The position numbers were made by a program, and so were the translations under genes. Below the pieces are notes generated by a model. It had not been told where the DNA came from. It searched no databases and saw only the letters and a program-made list of their open reading frames with translations. From CAYNRA01 sp046293395 (GTDB lineage Bacteria; Bacteroidota; Bacteroidia; Cytophagales; Spirosomataceae), in the NCBI GenBank assembly GCA_046293395.1, contig JBKBOU010000004.1, positions 1 through 64,000 on the forward strand: 64,000 bases of DNA. Reading direction: 5' to 3'. Shown here piece by piece: positions 8,119 through 16,231 of this stretch; positions within the stretch are counted from its first letter, which is position 1; each line of letters starts with the position of its first letter.

Positions 8119-8379
8119 TTACCGAATACTTACAGCCAAATTCATTAAAAATAGAGCATTGATTTTCTTTAAAATGGAATCAAATACTTTTTTATTTTGG
8201 TTGTTTTTTGTAAATAAACCATATCCACAGACAACAAATTCTATTCTTTTGGTGGATACGAACTCATATAGTATGTATTCGTATTTTGTATTGCATCGCA
8301 TAATAGTCGCTTGATTACGTCTAGAACATGCATCACTACCTGGACTTGAGCAGACATTTTTACAAGGAATTTTATCCAT
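8119..8379 (-). CDS. Possible small Cys-rich protein
   Basis: An 86-residue frame beginning MDKIPCKNVCSSPGSDACSRR, with four more or less regularly spaced Cys early and GAAGG six bases before the ATG. It sits in the otherwise gene-free stretch 7929-8499 and is divergent from the rhodanese lipoprotein. I recognise no family and the second half looks like ordinary AT-rich translation, so it may not be real. Nothing else is visible in this stretch apart from promoter elements. Confidence 0.25.
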   Translation of the reverse strand: MDKIPCKNVCSSPGSDACSRRNQATIMRCNTKYEYILYEFVSTKRIEFVVCGYGLFTKNNQNKKVFDSILKKINALFLMNLAVSIR

Positions 8380-8440
8380 CCTTCAAAATACAAATTCACC
8401 CAAATTGTTACCAAACGGAAATTAAAAATAAACAGTGAAA

Positions 8441-8485
8441 TGTAACTAATATCACGCTGAGAGAGTAGGTAGTCCGCTAAATTTG
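8441..8485 (+). promoter_or_regulatory. CRP-like dyad and -7 element, rhodanese lipoprotein operon
   Basis: Dyad TGTAACTAATATCACG at 8441-8456 and consensus -7 TAAATTTG at 8478-8485; the centres are 33 bp apart. Confidence 0.75.
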
Positions 8486-8505
8486 TGAAAATTTTTAAGA
8501 TGCGT

Positions 8506-8895
8506 ATGAAATCATTCCTACCTAGTTTTTTGCTTCTATTAACGCTTTGGTCTTGCAGCGGTACAGACCAAAATGGTGTGAAAGGCGTAGATGTAGCTAC
8601 CTTTAAGCAGGTCATTCAAGAAAAAAAAGAGGGAACTCTACTCGATATCCGTACAGACTCGGAAGTAGCTGCCGGAAGAATACCAGGTGCGATTCAAATA
8701 GATTATTATAGCCCGGATTTTATTTCCAAAATTGGTCAATTGGATACTTCAAAGCCACTGTTTCTGTATTGTGCCGTCGGTGGAAGAAGCGCCAGCGCGA
8801 TTTCGGATTTCCAAAAGGCAGGATTTAAAGAAATTTATCACTTACAACCCGGAATTCAAGGCTGGAAAGCTGCCGGAGAAACCATTGAATACTAA
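8506..8895 (+). CDS. Rhodanese-domain lipoprotein
   Basis: A 129-residue protein with a lipoprotein signal (LLLLTLWSC, lipidated Cys near residue 18) and one rhodanese domain with active-site loop CAVGGRS. It is therefore tethered outside the cytoplasmic membrane, where it could accept or donate sulfane sulfur made by periplasmic enzymes. ATGs at 8500 and 8506 are both possible. A GTG at 8485 overlaps the -7 box and is rejected. It directly abuts the next gene. Confidence 0.82.
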   Translation: MKSFLPSFLLLLTLWSCSGTDQNGVKGVDVATFKQVIQEKKEGTLLDIRTDSEVAAGRIPGAIQIDYYSPDFISKIGQLDTSKPLFLYCAVGGRSASAISDFQKAGFKEIYHLQPGIQGWKAAGETIEY

Positions 8896-9123
8896 ATGAA
8901 AGAGTTATTAAATAATACACGCACGTGGTTTATTGCTAGCCTCACCCTTGGTTTAGCCCCGTTTTTCCCTGAACCTCACATCTGGGGAAAAATAAAATGG
9001 ATAGCAGGAGGAGCAAACGGTATGGGTTTTATGGATTGGTATGATGTAATTCTACATGGAACCCCGTGGATACTCCTGATTCGGGCAGTCGTTATTCAAC
9101 TGAAAAATAAAAAGACGACATAA
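8896..9123 (+). CDS. Small hydrophobic protein, unknown function
   Basis: A 75-residue protein with two hydrophobic segments and the conserved-looking core FFPEPHIWGKIKWIAGGANG. Similar small proteins occur near sulfur and metal genes in Bacteroidota and are sometimes labelled RND-transporter-associated, without evidence of function that I know. It starts right after the rhodanese stop and ends before a strong terminator, forming a two-gene unit. Confidence 0.65.
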   Translation: MKELLNNTRTWFIASLTLGLAPFFPEPHIWGKIKWIAGGANGMGFMDWYDVILHGTPWILLIRAVVIQLKNKKTT

Positions 9124-9147
9124 CCCATTGGTATTGTTTTCTAATTT

Positions 9148-9200
9148 ACGAGCGATATATTCTGGATTGATTTCAAAGAATATATCGCTCGTATTTTTTT
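9148..9200 (+). terminator. Rho-independent terminator
   Basis: Perfect 16-bp arms (ACGAGCGATATATTCT at 9148-9163 and its complement at 9177-9192) followed by a run of eight T. Confidence 0.85.
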
Positions 9201-9242
9201 TAATCAATTTTTTATTTGAAATATCCTACAAATGTCGCGATA

Positions 9243-9287
9243 TGTAACAAATGTTACAATGAAGCCTGATGATGGTCATTATTTTTG
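9243..9287 (+). promoter_or_regulatory. CRP-like dyad and -7 element, cytochrome c / soxB operon
   Basis: Perfect palindrome TGTAACAAATGTTACA at 9243-9258 and -7 TATTTTTG at 9280-9287, centres 33 bp apart. A partial second dyad TGATGATGGTCA (9267-9278) lies between them. Confidence 0.75.
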
Positions 9288-9320
9288 TGCTCATTCAATC
9301 ATTATTAATCTCATTTGTTC

Positions 9321-10415
9321 ATGGCACAAAAAGATTCAAATCAAGTAACCAAAACCTTGATTTTATCGCTCCGTGTAATATTTAGCTTGCTAGTTTTCAC
9401 GATTGTATTAATCGGTATATTGACGTATTCCTACTTTTTCGGTGTTCCTTCTTTTTCTTCTGATGACGTAGCTGAAGTGGAAAAAGCACCTGTTGAAATG
9501 CCTAATCCGGATTTTGTAAACGTTTGGACCGCTCCACAAGAATGGCGACTCATGCGCTTGTCACCCGATGAACAAAGGCAGGTTTTGTATGGAAAAGAGT
9601 TGATTGCGCATACTGCTGCTTATCTAGGACCAAAAGGAACCGTCGCTCCTATATCCAACGGACTCAACTGCCAGAACTGCCATTTAAAAGCAGGTGCACA
9701 ACCGTGGGGAAATAATTATTTTGCAGTAGAAACGACATACCCAAAGTTTAGAGCGCGCTCGGGTGGGGTAGAAAGTAAAGCAAAGCGAGTAAATGATTGC
9801 TTTGAAAGAAGTCTCAACGGAAAGGCACTCGACACAACGGGTAAAGAAATGCAGGCTATTTTAGCCTATATGAAATGGTTGGGCTCGGATGTCTCCAAAG
9901 AAAGAGTTCCCAAAGGTTCAGGAATTTATAAATTGGCTTTTATGGACAGAGCCGCTGACCCTGCAAAAGGAAAAGTAGTCTATGAAGCAAAATGCCAATC
10001 GTGTCACCAAGCGAATGGAGAAGGAGTTTTAGCTGCCGACGGTAAAGAATATACGTATCCACCACTTTGGGGGAAACATAGTTACAATGACGGAGCAGGG
10101 CTTTATAGAATGTCCAATTTCGCAGGATATGTCAAATACAATATGCCACTTGGTGCGACATACGAAAATCCGCAGTTATCAGACGAAGAATCTTGGGATG
10201 TAGCCGCGTATATTAACTCGATGGAGCGACCGTCAAAGGATTTGTCTCAAGACTGGCCAGATATTGCCAAAAAACCGTTTGATCATCCTTTTGGCCCATT
10301 CGCAGACCCCTTTCCAGAGTCACAGCACAAATATGGTCCCTTCAAGCCGATTGTGGATTGGAAGAAAAAGAATGAAAAACAAACTACCAAAAAATCAACT
10401 ATTGCAAAATTATGA
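9321..10415 (+). CDS. Diheme cytochrome c, TsdA (thiosulfate dehydrogenase)-like
   Basis: A 364-residue protein with one N-terminal membrane anchor (about 17-38). The first haem motif is LNCQNCH, followed by KRVNDCFERSLNGKALD, which matches the INDCFxRSMNG region of the TsdA/SoxA-like group. The second is CQSCH with ANGEGV. TsdA oxidises two thiosulfate to tetrathionate or runs in reverse. The axial ligands cannot be fixed by eye. It heads an operon with a DsrE-like protein and a SoxB-like enzyme, so electrons may go from a sulfur substrate to the nearby cbb3 oxidase. The ATG at 9321 is preferred to an upstream TTG. Confidence 0.78.
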   Translation: MAQKDSNQVTKTLILSLRVIFSLLVFTIVLIGILTYSYFFGVPSFSSDDVAEVEKAPVEMPNPDFVNVWTAPQEWRLMRLSPDEQRQVLYGKELIAHTAAYLGPKGTVAPISNGLNCQNCHLKAGAQPWGNNYFAVETTYPKFRARSGGVESKAKRVNDCFERSLNGKALDTTGKEMQAILAYMKWLGSDVSKERVPKGSGIYKLAFMDRAADPAKGKVVYEAKCQSCHQANGEGVLAADGKEYTYPPLWGKHSYNDGAGLYRMSNFAGYVKYNMPLGATYENPQLSDEESWDVAAYINSMERPSKDLSQDWPDIAKKPFDHPFGPFADPFPESQHKYGPFKPIVDWKKKNEKQTTKKSTIAKL

Positions 10416-10834
10416 AAAACAGAACCTTCCTTTATTCACTGCTTGTCGTGTTGTTAGTCAATGTATCCATCAGTTTCGCACAAGAGAAGACGCACAAAGC
10501 AGTCTTTCATTTATCCACAAGTGATACACTTGCCTACGATGCCTTGCATATTCAGTTAAATAATGTTCTGAATCATTGGCCAACTGCACAAATTGAGGTG
10601 GTTGTACATAATAATGGCATTGCGTTTATGCAAAAAAGCAAAAGTAAACACGAAGCAAATATCCAGGCATTAGCCCAAAGAGGTGTTGTATTTGCCGTTT
10701 GTGAGAATACAATCAAGCGAAAAAAAATAGACAAGCAAGATATTATTTCGCCTGCAAAATTTGTCCCAGTTGGTTTAGCTGAAATCATCGAAAAACAAGA
10801 AGAAGGTTGGGCATACATCAAGTCCGGATTCTAA
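10412..10834 (+). CDS. Exported DsrE/DsrF-like protein
   Basis: A 140-residue protein with a signal peptide (ends near SISFAQ) and a DsrE-fold pattern: KAVFHLSTSD, EVVVHNNGIAFM and VVFAVCENTIKRKKI, where the single Cys sits at the position of the sulfur-carrying Cys of DsrE-type proteins. It overlaps the cytochrome gene by four bases. Periplasmic DsrE-like proteins occur beside sox-like genes. A role as sulfane-sulfur carrier is probable but not proven. Confidence 0.75.
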   Translation: MKNRTFLYSLLVVLLVNVSISFAQEKTHKAVFHLSTSDTLAYDALHIQLNNVLNHWPTAQIEVVVHNNGIAFMQKSKSKHEANIQALAQRGVVFAVCENTIKRKKIDKQDIISPAKFVPVGLAEIIEKQEEGWAYIKSGF

Positions 10835-10869
10835 ATCAAATACTCATTCATTCTCAATCCCTATTACTT

Positions 10870-12555
10870 ATGTCATCATCAAGAAGAAAATTCCTACGTT
10901 CAGGTTTATTAGCCGGTGTAGCCATGCAAGGTGCAGCTGTTCCACTTTTAGCTGCGGAGGACATTCAAAAAGAGTCAAATAATACTACTTCGACGAATGC
11001 GAAATCTGGTAAAATTACCTTTTTGCAAACGACCGATGTACATTGCCAACTACACGCCCACGACGAACTTTTCTGGGAAAATAACCAACTGACGTTCCGG
11101 AAGGCTGGGGGCTATGCACACATGGCTACGGCATTGGATAAAATGAGGGCTGAAAATCCACAAAACACCATTACGGTTGATACCGGAGACATGTTTCAGG
11201 GTAGTATGTTGTCGGTAAAAACGGAAGGGGCTGCTTTTGTACCTCTGTTGAACGCGCTTTCGTATGATTTATATATCCCTGGCAATTGGGAGGTTGTTTA
11301 CTACAAAGAGAACATGCAAAAATTGATGGGTAGCCTTTTAGCCCCTAAAATCTGTACAAATATGTACCATGATTTAGGAGATGGCAAACGCGGAGATTTT
11401 ATCTTCCAACCGTATCAAATCATGCACAGAATGGGCGTAAAGATTGGTTTTTTGGGTTATACAGACCCACTTGTTCCGCTCAGACAGTCGCCGCTGTATA
11501 GCAAAGGCATCGTCTATTCTGAACCCAATGAAAATCTCGCAGAATATGTGAAATTATTGAGAGAGCAAGAAAAATGTGATTTTGTTATCCTTCTTTCTCA
11601 CCTTGGTTTATCGCAACAAATTGCATTAGGAAATGACCCTTCTTGTGCTGGTGTTGATTATATTTTTGGTGCAGATACCCACGAACGAGTGCGTAAGCCA
11701 ATCCAGACAAAATATACGAAAATTGTTGAACCAGGTGCTTTTGGTTCCTTTATTGGGCGTTTGGATTTAGAAATTAAAGACGGAAAAATCGTCAAGGATA
11801 CGTACGAGTTAATTGAGGTTGACCCCAAAAAATATCCCGCAAACAAAGAAGTTCTTGCCTTAATTGAAAAAATAGAAAAGCCCTTTAAACCTCAGTTAGA
11901 AAAAGTTCTTGGTTATACGACTGTGCCATTGTATCGGAACATGGTCGTTGAAAATACGATTGATACGCTGATTGTAGATGCACTAAAGTGGAAAATCGAC
12001 GTAGATGTTGTTTTATCCAATGGCTTTCGGTTCTGTCCGCCGTTGGTACCAGGAAAAGACGGCAAAGCAGCCATTACGGAATCCTATTTGTATGATATGT
12101 TGCCGGTAGAATCGACGGTTCGGACTGGTAAAGCGACAGGTCAGCAAATTTTAAATTGGTTGGAAAAAGAGCTTCAAAACGTTTTTGCACAGAACGCAGC
12201 AAAACGCTTTGGTGGTTGGTTTGTGCGTTTCAAAGGAATGCAAGTAGAGTTTAAAGCGTATGAACCCGCCGGAAAACGTGTACAAAAAGTAATCATTGGT
12301 GGTAAACCGTTGGAGCCAACCAAATTGTATGCACTTTGTGCGTGTGAACGTGAAGGCGACCCTGAAGATATGCTTTGCCGAATGAAAGGAGTTGTAGAAG
12401 CCAAAAATTTGCCTGAAACGCTCCACGGTGTCATAAAAGCCTATTTAGCGGAGTTTTCACCCGTTGCTCCTACGTTGAGACACGATGCCAAAATATTGGA
12501 CGGCCCACAAGATTTACTCAGCCAAGTGCACGGTGTTGATTATACGTTTTCTTGA
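10870..12555 (+). CDS. soxB: SoxB-like thiosulfohydrolase / 5'-nucleotidase family, Tat-exported
   Basis: A 561-residue protein starting MSSSRRKFLRSGL, a twin-arginine signal. The metallophosphatase part has TTDVHCQLHAH, DTGDMFQGS, PGNWE, LLSHLGL and FGADTHE, giving the usual two-metal ligand set. The Asn motif reads GNWE instead of the GNHE of true 5'-nucleotidases, which as I recall marks the SoxB branch. A 5'-nucleotidase C-terminal domain follows (VVENTIDTLIVDALKW). SoxB releases sulfate from SoxYZ-bound sulfane sulfonate, yet no SoxYZ is in the window. The ATG at 10870 gives the Tat signal; an earlier in-frame start does not. Confidence 0.8.
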   Translation: MSSSRRKFLRSGLLAGVAMQGAAVPLLAAEDIQKESNNTTSTNAKSGKITFLQTTDVHCQLHAHDELFWENNQLTFRKAGGYAHMATALDKMRAENPQNTITVDTGDMFQGSMLSVKTEGAAFVPLLNALSYDLYIPGNWEVVYYKENMQKLMGSLLAPKICTNMYHDLGDGKRGDFIFQPYQIMHRMGVKIGFLGYTDPLVPLRQSPLYSKGIVYSEPNENLAEYVKLLREQEKCDFVILLSHLGLSQQIALGNDPSCAGVDYIFGADTHERVRKPIQTKYTKIVEPGAFGSFIGRLDLEIKDGKIVKDTYELIEVDPKKYPANKEVLALIEKIEKPFKPQLEKVLGYTTVPLYRNMVVENTIDTLIVDALKWKIDVDVVLSNGFRFCPPLVPGKDGKAAITESYLYDMLPVESTVRTGKATGQQILNWLEKELQNVFAQNAAKRFGGWFVRFKGMQVEFKAYEPAGKRVQKVIIGGKPLEPTKLYALCACEREGDPEDMLCRMKGVVEAKNLPETLHGVIKAYLAEFSPVAPTLRHDAKILDGPQDLLSQVHGVDYTFS

Positions 12556-12609
12556 TAAAATGACTGATTAAGAAAGAAAAGCAATGAATTTACACAACCA
12601 ACGCCTCCG

Positions 12610-12654
12610 TGTAACATTTGTCACGAATAAAGCATGATGGGTATCATACTTTTG
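12610..12654 (+). promoter_or_regulatory. CRP-like dyad, second dyad and -7 element, porin-YeeE operon
   Basis: Dyad TGTAACATTTGTCACG at 12610-12625, second dyad ATGATGGGTATCAT at 12634-12647, and -7 TACTTTTG at 12647-12654. The first dyad centre is 33 bp from the -7 centre and 23 bp from the second dyad centre. The second dyad touches the -7 box. Confidence 0.75.
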
Positions 12655-12686
12655 CAGATACAATCAGTCACACACTTTTTAATACT

Positions 12687-14096
12687 ATGGGACAAAGTAG
12701 ATTCATTGCTTTTTTATTGCTCGTTTGTTCGTTTGGACACACGTCTGCCCAGGGTATTCATACAAATCACGAACACGAGATTGACAAGGATACCAACACG
12801 CTAAATCACTTTTTCGAGAAAGGGCGCTTTTATGGACATGCACGTTCTTATTTTTCCTCGACTGTCAATGAAGGAAGTCTCACAGACTACTATGCGCTCG
12901 GAGTGGGAGCAGGCGTTGGTTATGAAACTCCGAAATTCTTAAAATACTTTCAAGTAGGGATGAGTGGTTTCTTTATGTTCAATGTCGCTTCCTCAGATTT
13001 AGGTGCTCCCGACCCACGAACGGGGCAATCGAGTAGATATGAAGTCGGCTTATTTGATATTGAAGAACCCAACGACCACGAAGATTTGGACAGATTAGAA
13101 GAATTGTTTATCAAAATTCATCCGACAAAGAAAACTGTTTTTACGTTTGGTCGTCAGATTCCACAAACCCCGTTTATCAATCCACAAGATGGTCGTATGC
13201 GCCCTACGTTGATAGAAGGGGCTGTTCTGGAAAGTGATGAAATAAAGAATGTGCAATTGCATGGAGAGTATATTTTTAGAATTTCACCCCGTTCTACGGT
13301 AGAGTGGTTCAATATCGGAAGAAGTATCGGGATATATCCAAGTGGCGTTACCACAGAAGGCGTACCAGCGAATTTCCACGGAGCTATCCACTCCAAGGGA
13401 ATTGCAACAATCGGAGGAATTTACACGAAGAATAGGTGGTCTGTCCGGTATTGGAATACGTATGTTGATAATATCATGCATACGCAATTTGCCTCTGCTG
13501 AATGGAAATCTCCTGAATTAACTGGAAAAACGTGGTTTGTAGGCGGGCAGGTTGTTTCGCAAAAAGCTACAGGTGAGGGCGGAGCATCAGCCGAACACCC
13601 AACTCGGTACATCGAGGAAGGAGAGGCATCATTGGTTTTTTCAGGGCGTATTGGTGCGCGTTCCAGAACATTTGATTACTATTTGAATGCAACGCGAATC
13701 ACCGGAAAAGGGCGCTATCTCATGCCCAGAGAATGGGGACGAGAACCGTTTTACACATTCATGCCTAGAGAGAGAAACGAAGGGTTTGGAAACCTGACAG
13801 CCGTAACCGTAAATACGTATTGGAAACCTGAAAAACACATCAAGGTGGAGTTAAGTGCCGGATATTTTCAGTTACCAGACGTCAAAAATTACGCGTTAAA
13901 TAAGTATGGACTGCCGTCATATACGCAAGTGAATGCTGGCTTAACATATCAGTTTGACCATTTCCTTGAAGGACTTAACTTACTGGTTTTGGTTGTAAGA
14001 AAAGACCAACTCGGTGAAACTTATGCGAATGATCGCTTTGTTTTTAATAAAGTCAATATGTCTCACTTCAATTTTATCATTAATTATCACTACTAA
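12687..14096 (+). CDS. OprD-like outer-membrane porin
   Basis: A 469-residue protein with a signal peptide (cleavage near TSAQ) and OprD-like barrel sequence: GRFYGHARSYF, YYALGVGAGVGYETP, ELFIKI, FGRQIPQTPFINPQDGRM and a C-terminal strand MSHFNFIINYHY. The start at 12687 lies 33 bp after the -7 box and yields the signal peptide; earlier in-frame residues would overlap the promoter. It leads an operon with the split YeeE transporter and an AraC regulator, so uptake of a small sulfur anion such as thiosulfate is a reasonable guess. Confidence 0.78.
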   Translation: MGQSRFIAFLLLVCSFGHTSAQGIHTNHEHEIDKDTNTLNHFFEKGRFYGHARSYFSSTVNEGSLTDYYALGVGAGVGYETPKFLKYFQVGMSGFFMFNVASSDLGAPDPRTGQSSRYEVGLFDIEEPNDHEDLDRLEELFIKIHPTKKTVFTFGRQIPQTPFINPQDGRMRPTLIEGAVLESDEIKNVQLHGEYIFRISPRSTVEWFNIGRSIGIYPSGVTTEGVPANFHGAIHSKGIATIGGIYTKNRWSVRYWNTYVDNIMHTQFASAEWKSPELTGKTWFVGGQVVSQKATGEGGASAEHPTRYIEEGEASLVFSGRIGARSRTFDYYLNATRITGKGRYLMPREWGREPFYTFMPRERNEGFGNLTAVTVNTYWKPEKHIKVELSAGYFQLPDVKNYALNKYGLPSYTQVNAGLTYQFDHFLEGLNLLVLVVRKDQLGETYANDRFVFNKVNMSHFNFIINYHY

Positions 14097-14111
14097 ATTT
14101 AACAAATCAAC

Positions 14112-14687
14112 ATGGAGCAAATCTTCGAAATCATCCGTAAACCTTGGCCTTGGTATGTTGCAGGCCCATTAATTGGTCTAACCGTACCTACTTTGTTACT
14201 AATCGGGAACAAGTCTTTCGGTATTTCATCTTCCCTACGCCACGTTTGTGCTGCTTGTATTCCAGCAGATATTCCTTTCTTCAAATACGATTGGAAAAAA
14301 GAAATCTGGAATTTAGTTTTTGTCTTGGGTGTGTTTTTTGGAGGTATCATCGCTACAAATTTCCTTGCAAATCCGGAGGCTTTCGTTCTGTCTGAAGCAA
14401 CCATCGCGGATCTTTCAGCGCTAGGAATCCAAGATTTCTCTGGATTAATGCCCGCTGACTTGTTCTCACTCGAAACTTTATTCACACTGAAAGGACTCGT
14501 ATTTTTTGTTTTTGGTGGATTTTTAGTTGGTTTCGGTACACGCTATGCCGGTGGTTGTACATCTGGTCATGCTATCATGGGACTTTCTACTTTGCAGTGG
14601 CCTTCGTTGGTGGCAACGTGTTGCTTTATGGTCGGTGGTTTTACCATGACACACGTACTCCTTCCTGTATTGTTCAAATTATTCTAA
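14112..14687 (+). CDS. YeeE/YedE-family sulfur transporter, first half
   Basis: A 191-residue membrane protein with about five helices and the YeeE/YedE signature FGTRYAGGCTSGHAIMGLS. The Cys in GGCTSGH matches the family Cys thought to relay thiosulfate through the membrane. In many bacteria the transporter is one chain with two such motifs; here a second gene carries the other half. A Cys pair near residue 40-45 (HVCAACIP) is also present. Confidence 0.85.
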   Translation: MEQIFEIIRKPWPWYVAGPLIGLTVPTLLLIGNKSFGISSSLRHVCAACIPADIPFFKYDWKKEIWNLVFVLGVFFGGIIATNFLANPEAFVLSEATIADLSALGIQDFSGLMPADLFSLETLFTLKGLVFFVFGGFLVGFGTRYAGGCTSGHAIMGLSTLQWPSLVATCCFMVGGFTMTHVLLPVLFKLF

Positions 14688-14717
14688 TTCATTCCAACCC
14701 AATTTATTCGTAAATAC

Positions 14718-15218
14718 ATGGCAAATTCAAATATAGAATCTAAAGACGTAATCATTGAGCCGTTTGTGTGTGAAGCACCCAATGACATGCAAAAAACAGA
14801 AACATGGACAGACAACATCAAGTATCTTATTGTTGGTGTCTTGTTCGGGATTGTTTTCGTTAAAGCAGAAATCATCTCTTGGTTCCGAATCCAAGAAATG
14901 TTCCGTCTCCAATCTTTCCACATGTACGGCGTAATCGGTAGTGCCGTTGTAGTAGGTATGATATCCGTATTCTTGATTAAGAAATTCAATATCAAGACAT
15001 TAAATGGAGAAACGGTGGTTTTTCATCCAAAAAAATTCCAGAAGGGTCAAGTAATTGGTGGTTTGATTTTCGGGTTGGGTTGGGCAATCACAGGAGCTTG
15101 TCCTGGACCAATCTTCGCTCAAATTGGTAGCGGATACACGGTTGTTGCTGTTACTTTACTAAGTGCTATCGCGGGTACTTGGGTGTATGGATATTTCAGA
15201 GATAAATTACCGAACTAA
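14718..15218 (+). CDS. YeeE/YedE-family sulfur transporter, second half (DUF6691-like)
   Basis: A 166-residue membrane protein with about four helices and the motif GLGWAITGACPGPIFAQIG, the second YeeE/YedE signature with its conserved Cys. It follows the first half by 30 bp, and the two would form a two-chain transporter for thiosulfate or a related sulfur compound. The N-terminal 35 residues are polar and cytoplasmic. Confidence 0.85.
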   Translation: MANSNIESKDVIIEPFVCEAPNDMQKTETWTDNIKYLIVGVLFGIVFVKAEIISWFRIQEMFRLQSFHMYGVIGSAVVVGMISVFLIKKFNIKTLNGETVVFHPKKFQKGQVIGGLIFGLGWAITGACPGPIFAQIGSGYTVVAVTLLSAIAGTWVYGYFRDKLPN

Positions 15219-15220
15219 GT

Positions 15221-16087
15221 ATGTCACTCAAAGCTAAATCTGTCCCAGTATATTGTATAGAATCGTACCCAAACTCTTCCCAAAAGAGAGGGGTCGTTCA
15301 CATGTCCAGATTGGAAGATTTGGTTCGAGACTTCAAAGGTATAGACCAACCCCACGCACATGACTTTTACATGGTCATGTACGTGGCGGAGGGCTCTGGC
15401 TCGCATACCATCGACTTTAAAACCTACCCCATCGCCCCCAATCAGCTATACTTCCTGACTCCCGGTCAAGTTCATAATTGGGAATTATCTCAAGATAGTA
15501 AAGGATTTACTCTTTTCTTTGAAGCACATTTCTTTACGTCTATGTACAACCAACGTCTGTACGAATATCCGTTCTATCATACGTTGCAACACGTTCCTAT
15601 ACTTCAACTGGAACCGGATGTCGATGTCTTCAAGTCGCTTTTTACATGTGCTTTTAACGAATTTCAGGAAGCAAAATCCACACATGACACCATTATTTTG
15701 GCGTATTTGTATTTACTTCTTGAAAAAGCCAATCAGTTCTACAAAGAAGAACAGGTCATGGACACAAATAGCCACTACACAAAAATTCGTCACTTCGAAG
15801 AATTGGTCAACCAACATTTTGTGACAGAAAGAGAAGTGCGGGTTTATGCAAATTGGATGAATTTATCGCCCAATTACCTGAATGCCATCTGTAAAACGTA
15901 TTTAAACAAAACAGCAAGTCAACTCATTCAAGAAAGATTACTTATTGAAGCTCAGCGGCTTTTGACACATACAGGCATGAGTATCAAGGAAATAAGTTAT
16001 CATCTGAATTTTAAAGATACCTCTTACTTTTCTCGGTTTTTCCGTAAACATACCGGACAAACGCCCGTCGCGTTTAAGTCAAAGTAA
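15221..16087 (+). CDS. AraC-family transcriptional regulator
   Basis: A 288-residue protein: an N-terminal cupin (HAHDFYMVMYVAEGSGSHTID, LTPGQVHNW) and a C-terminal pair of helix-turn-helix units (VYANWMNLSPNYLNAICK; ISYHLNFKDTSYFSRFFRKHTGQTPVAFK). It is the last gene of the porin-YeeE operon, starting 2 bp after the transporter, so it is itself under the CRP-like site. It may respond to a sulfur compound or amplify the response; the ligand is unknown. Confidence 0.85.
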   Translation: MSLKAKSVPVYCIESYPNSSQKRGVVHMSRLEDLVRDFKGIDQPHAHDFYMVMYVAEGSGSHTIDFKTYPIAPNQLYFLTPGQVHNWELSQDSKGFTLFFEAHFFTSMYNQRLYEYPFYHTLQHVPILQLEPDVDVFKSLFTCAFNEFQEAKSTHDTIILAYLYLLLEKANQFYKEEQVMDTNSHYTKIRHFEELVNQHFVTEREVRVYANWMNLSPNYLNAICKTYLNKTASQLIQERLLIEAQRLLTHTGMSIKEISYHLNFKDTSYFSRFFRKHTGQTPVAFKSK

Positions 16088-16161
16088 TTGCACGAATTTG
16101 TGCCATTTTTATAGCACAAATCAATGGATAAAAGGAATAGATATTCGACAAATGTATTTTG

Positions 16162-16206
16162 TGTGATGCGTATCACACAATTTTTCATTGGAATAGTGCT
16201 AATTTG
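16162..16206 (+). promoter_or_regulatory. CRP-like dyad and -7 element of sqr
   Basis: Perfect CRP-type palindrome TGTGATGCGTATCACA at 16162-16177 and a -7-like CTAATTTG at 16199-16206, centres 33 bp apart. Confidence 0.75.
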
Positions 16207-16231
16207 AGAAATCAAAAACTACTCTCTTACA

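Noticed and set aside
16096..16121. Inverted repeat ATTTGTGC / GCACAAAT after the AraC gene, possible terminator
   Set aside because: Only 8 bp arms and no T tract follows; left unassigned.
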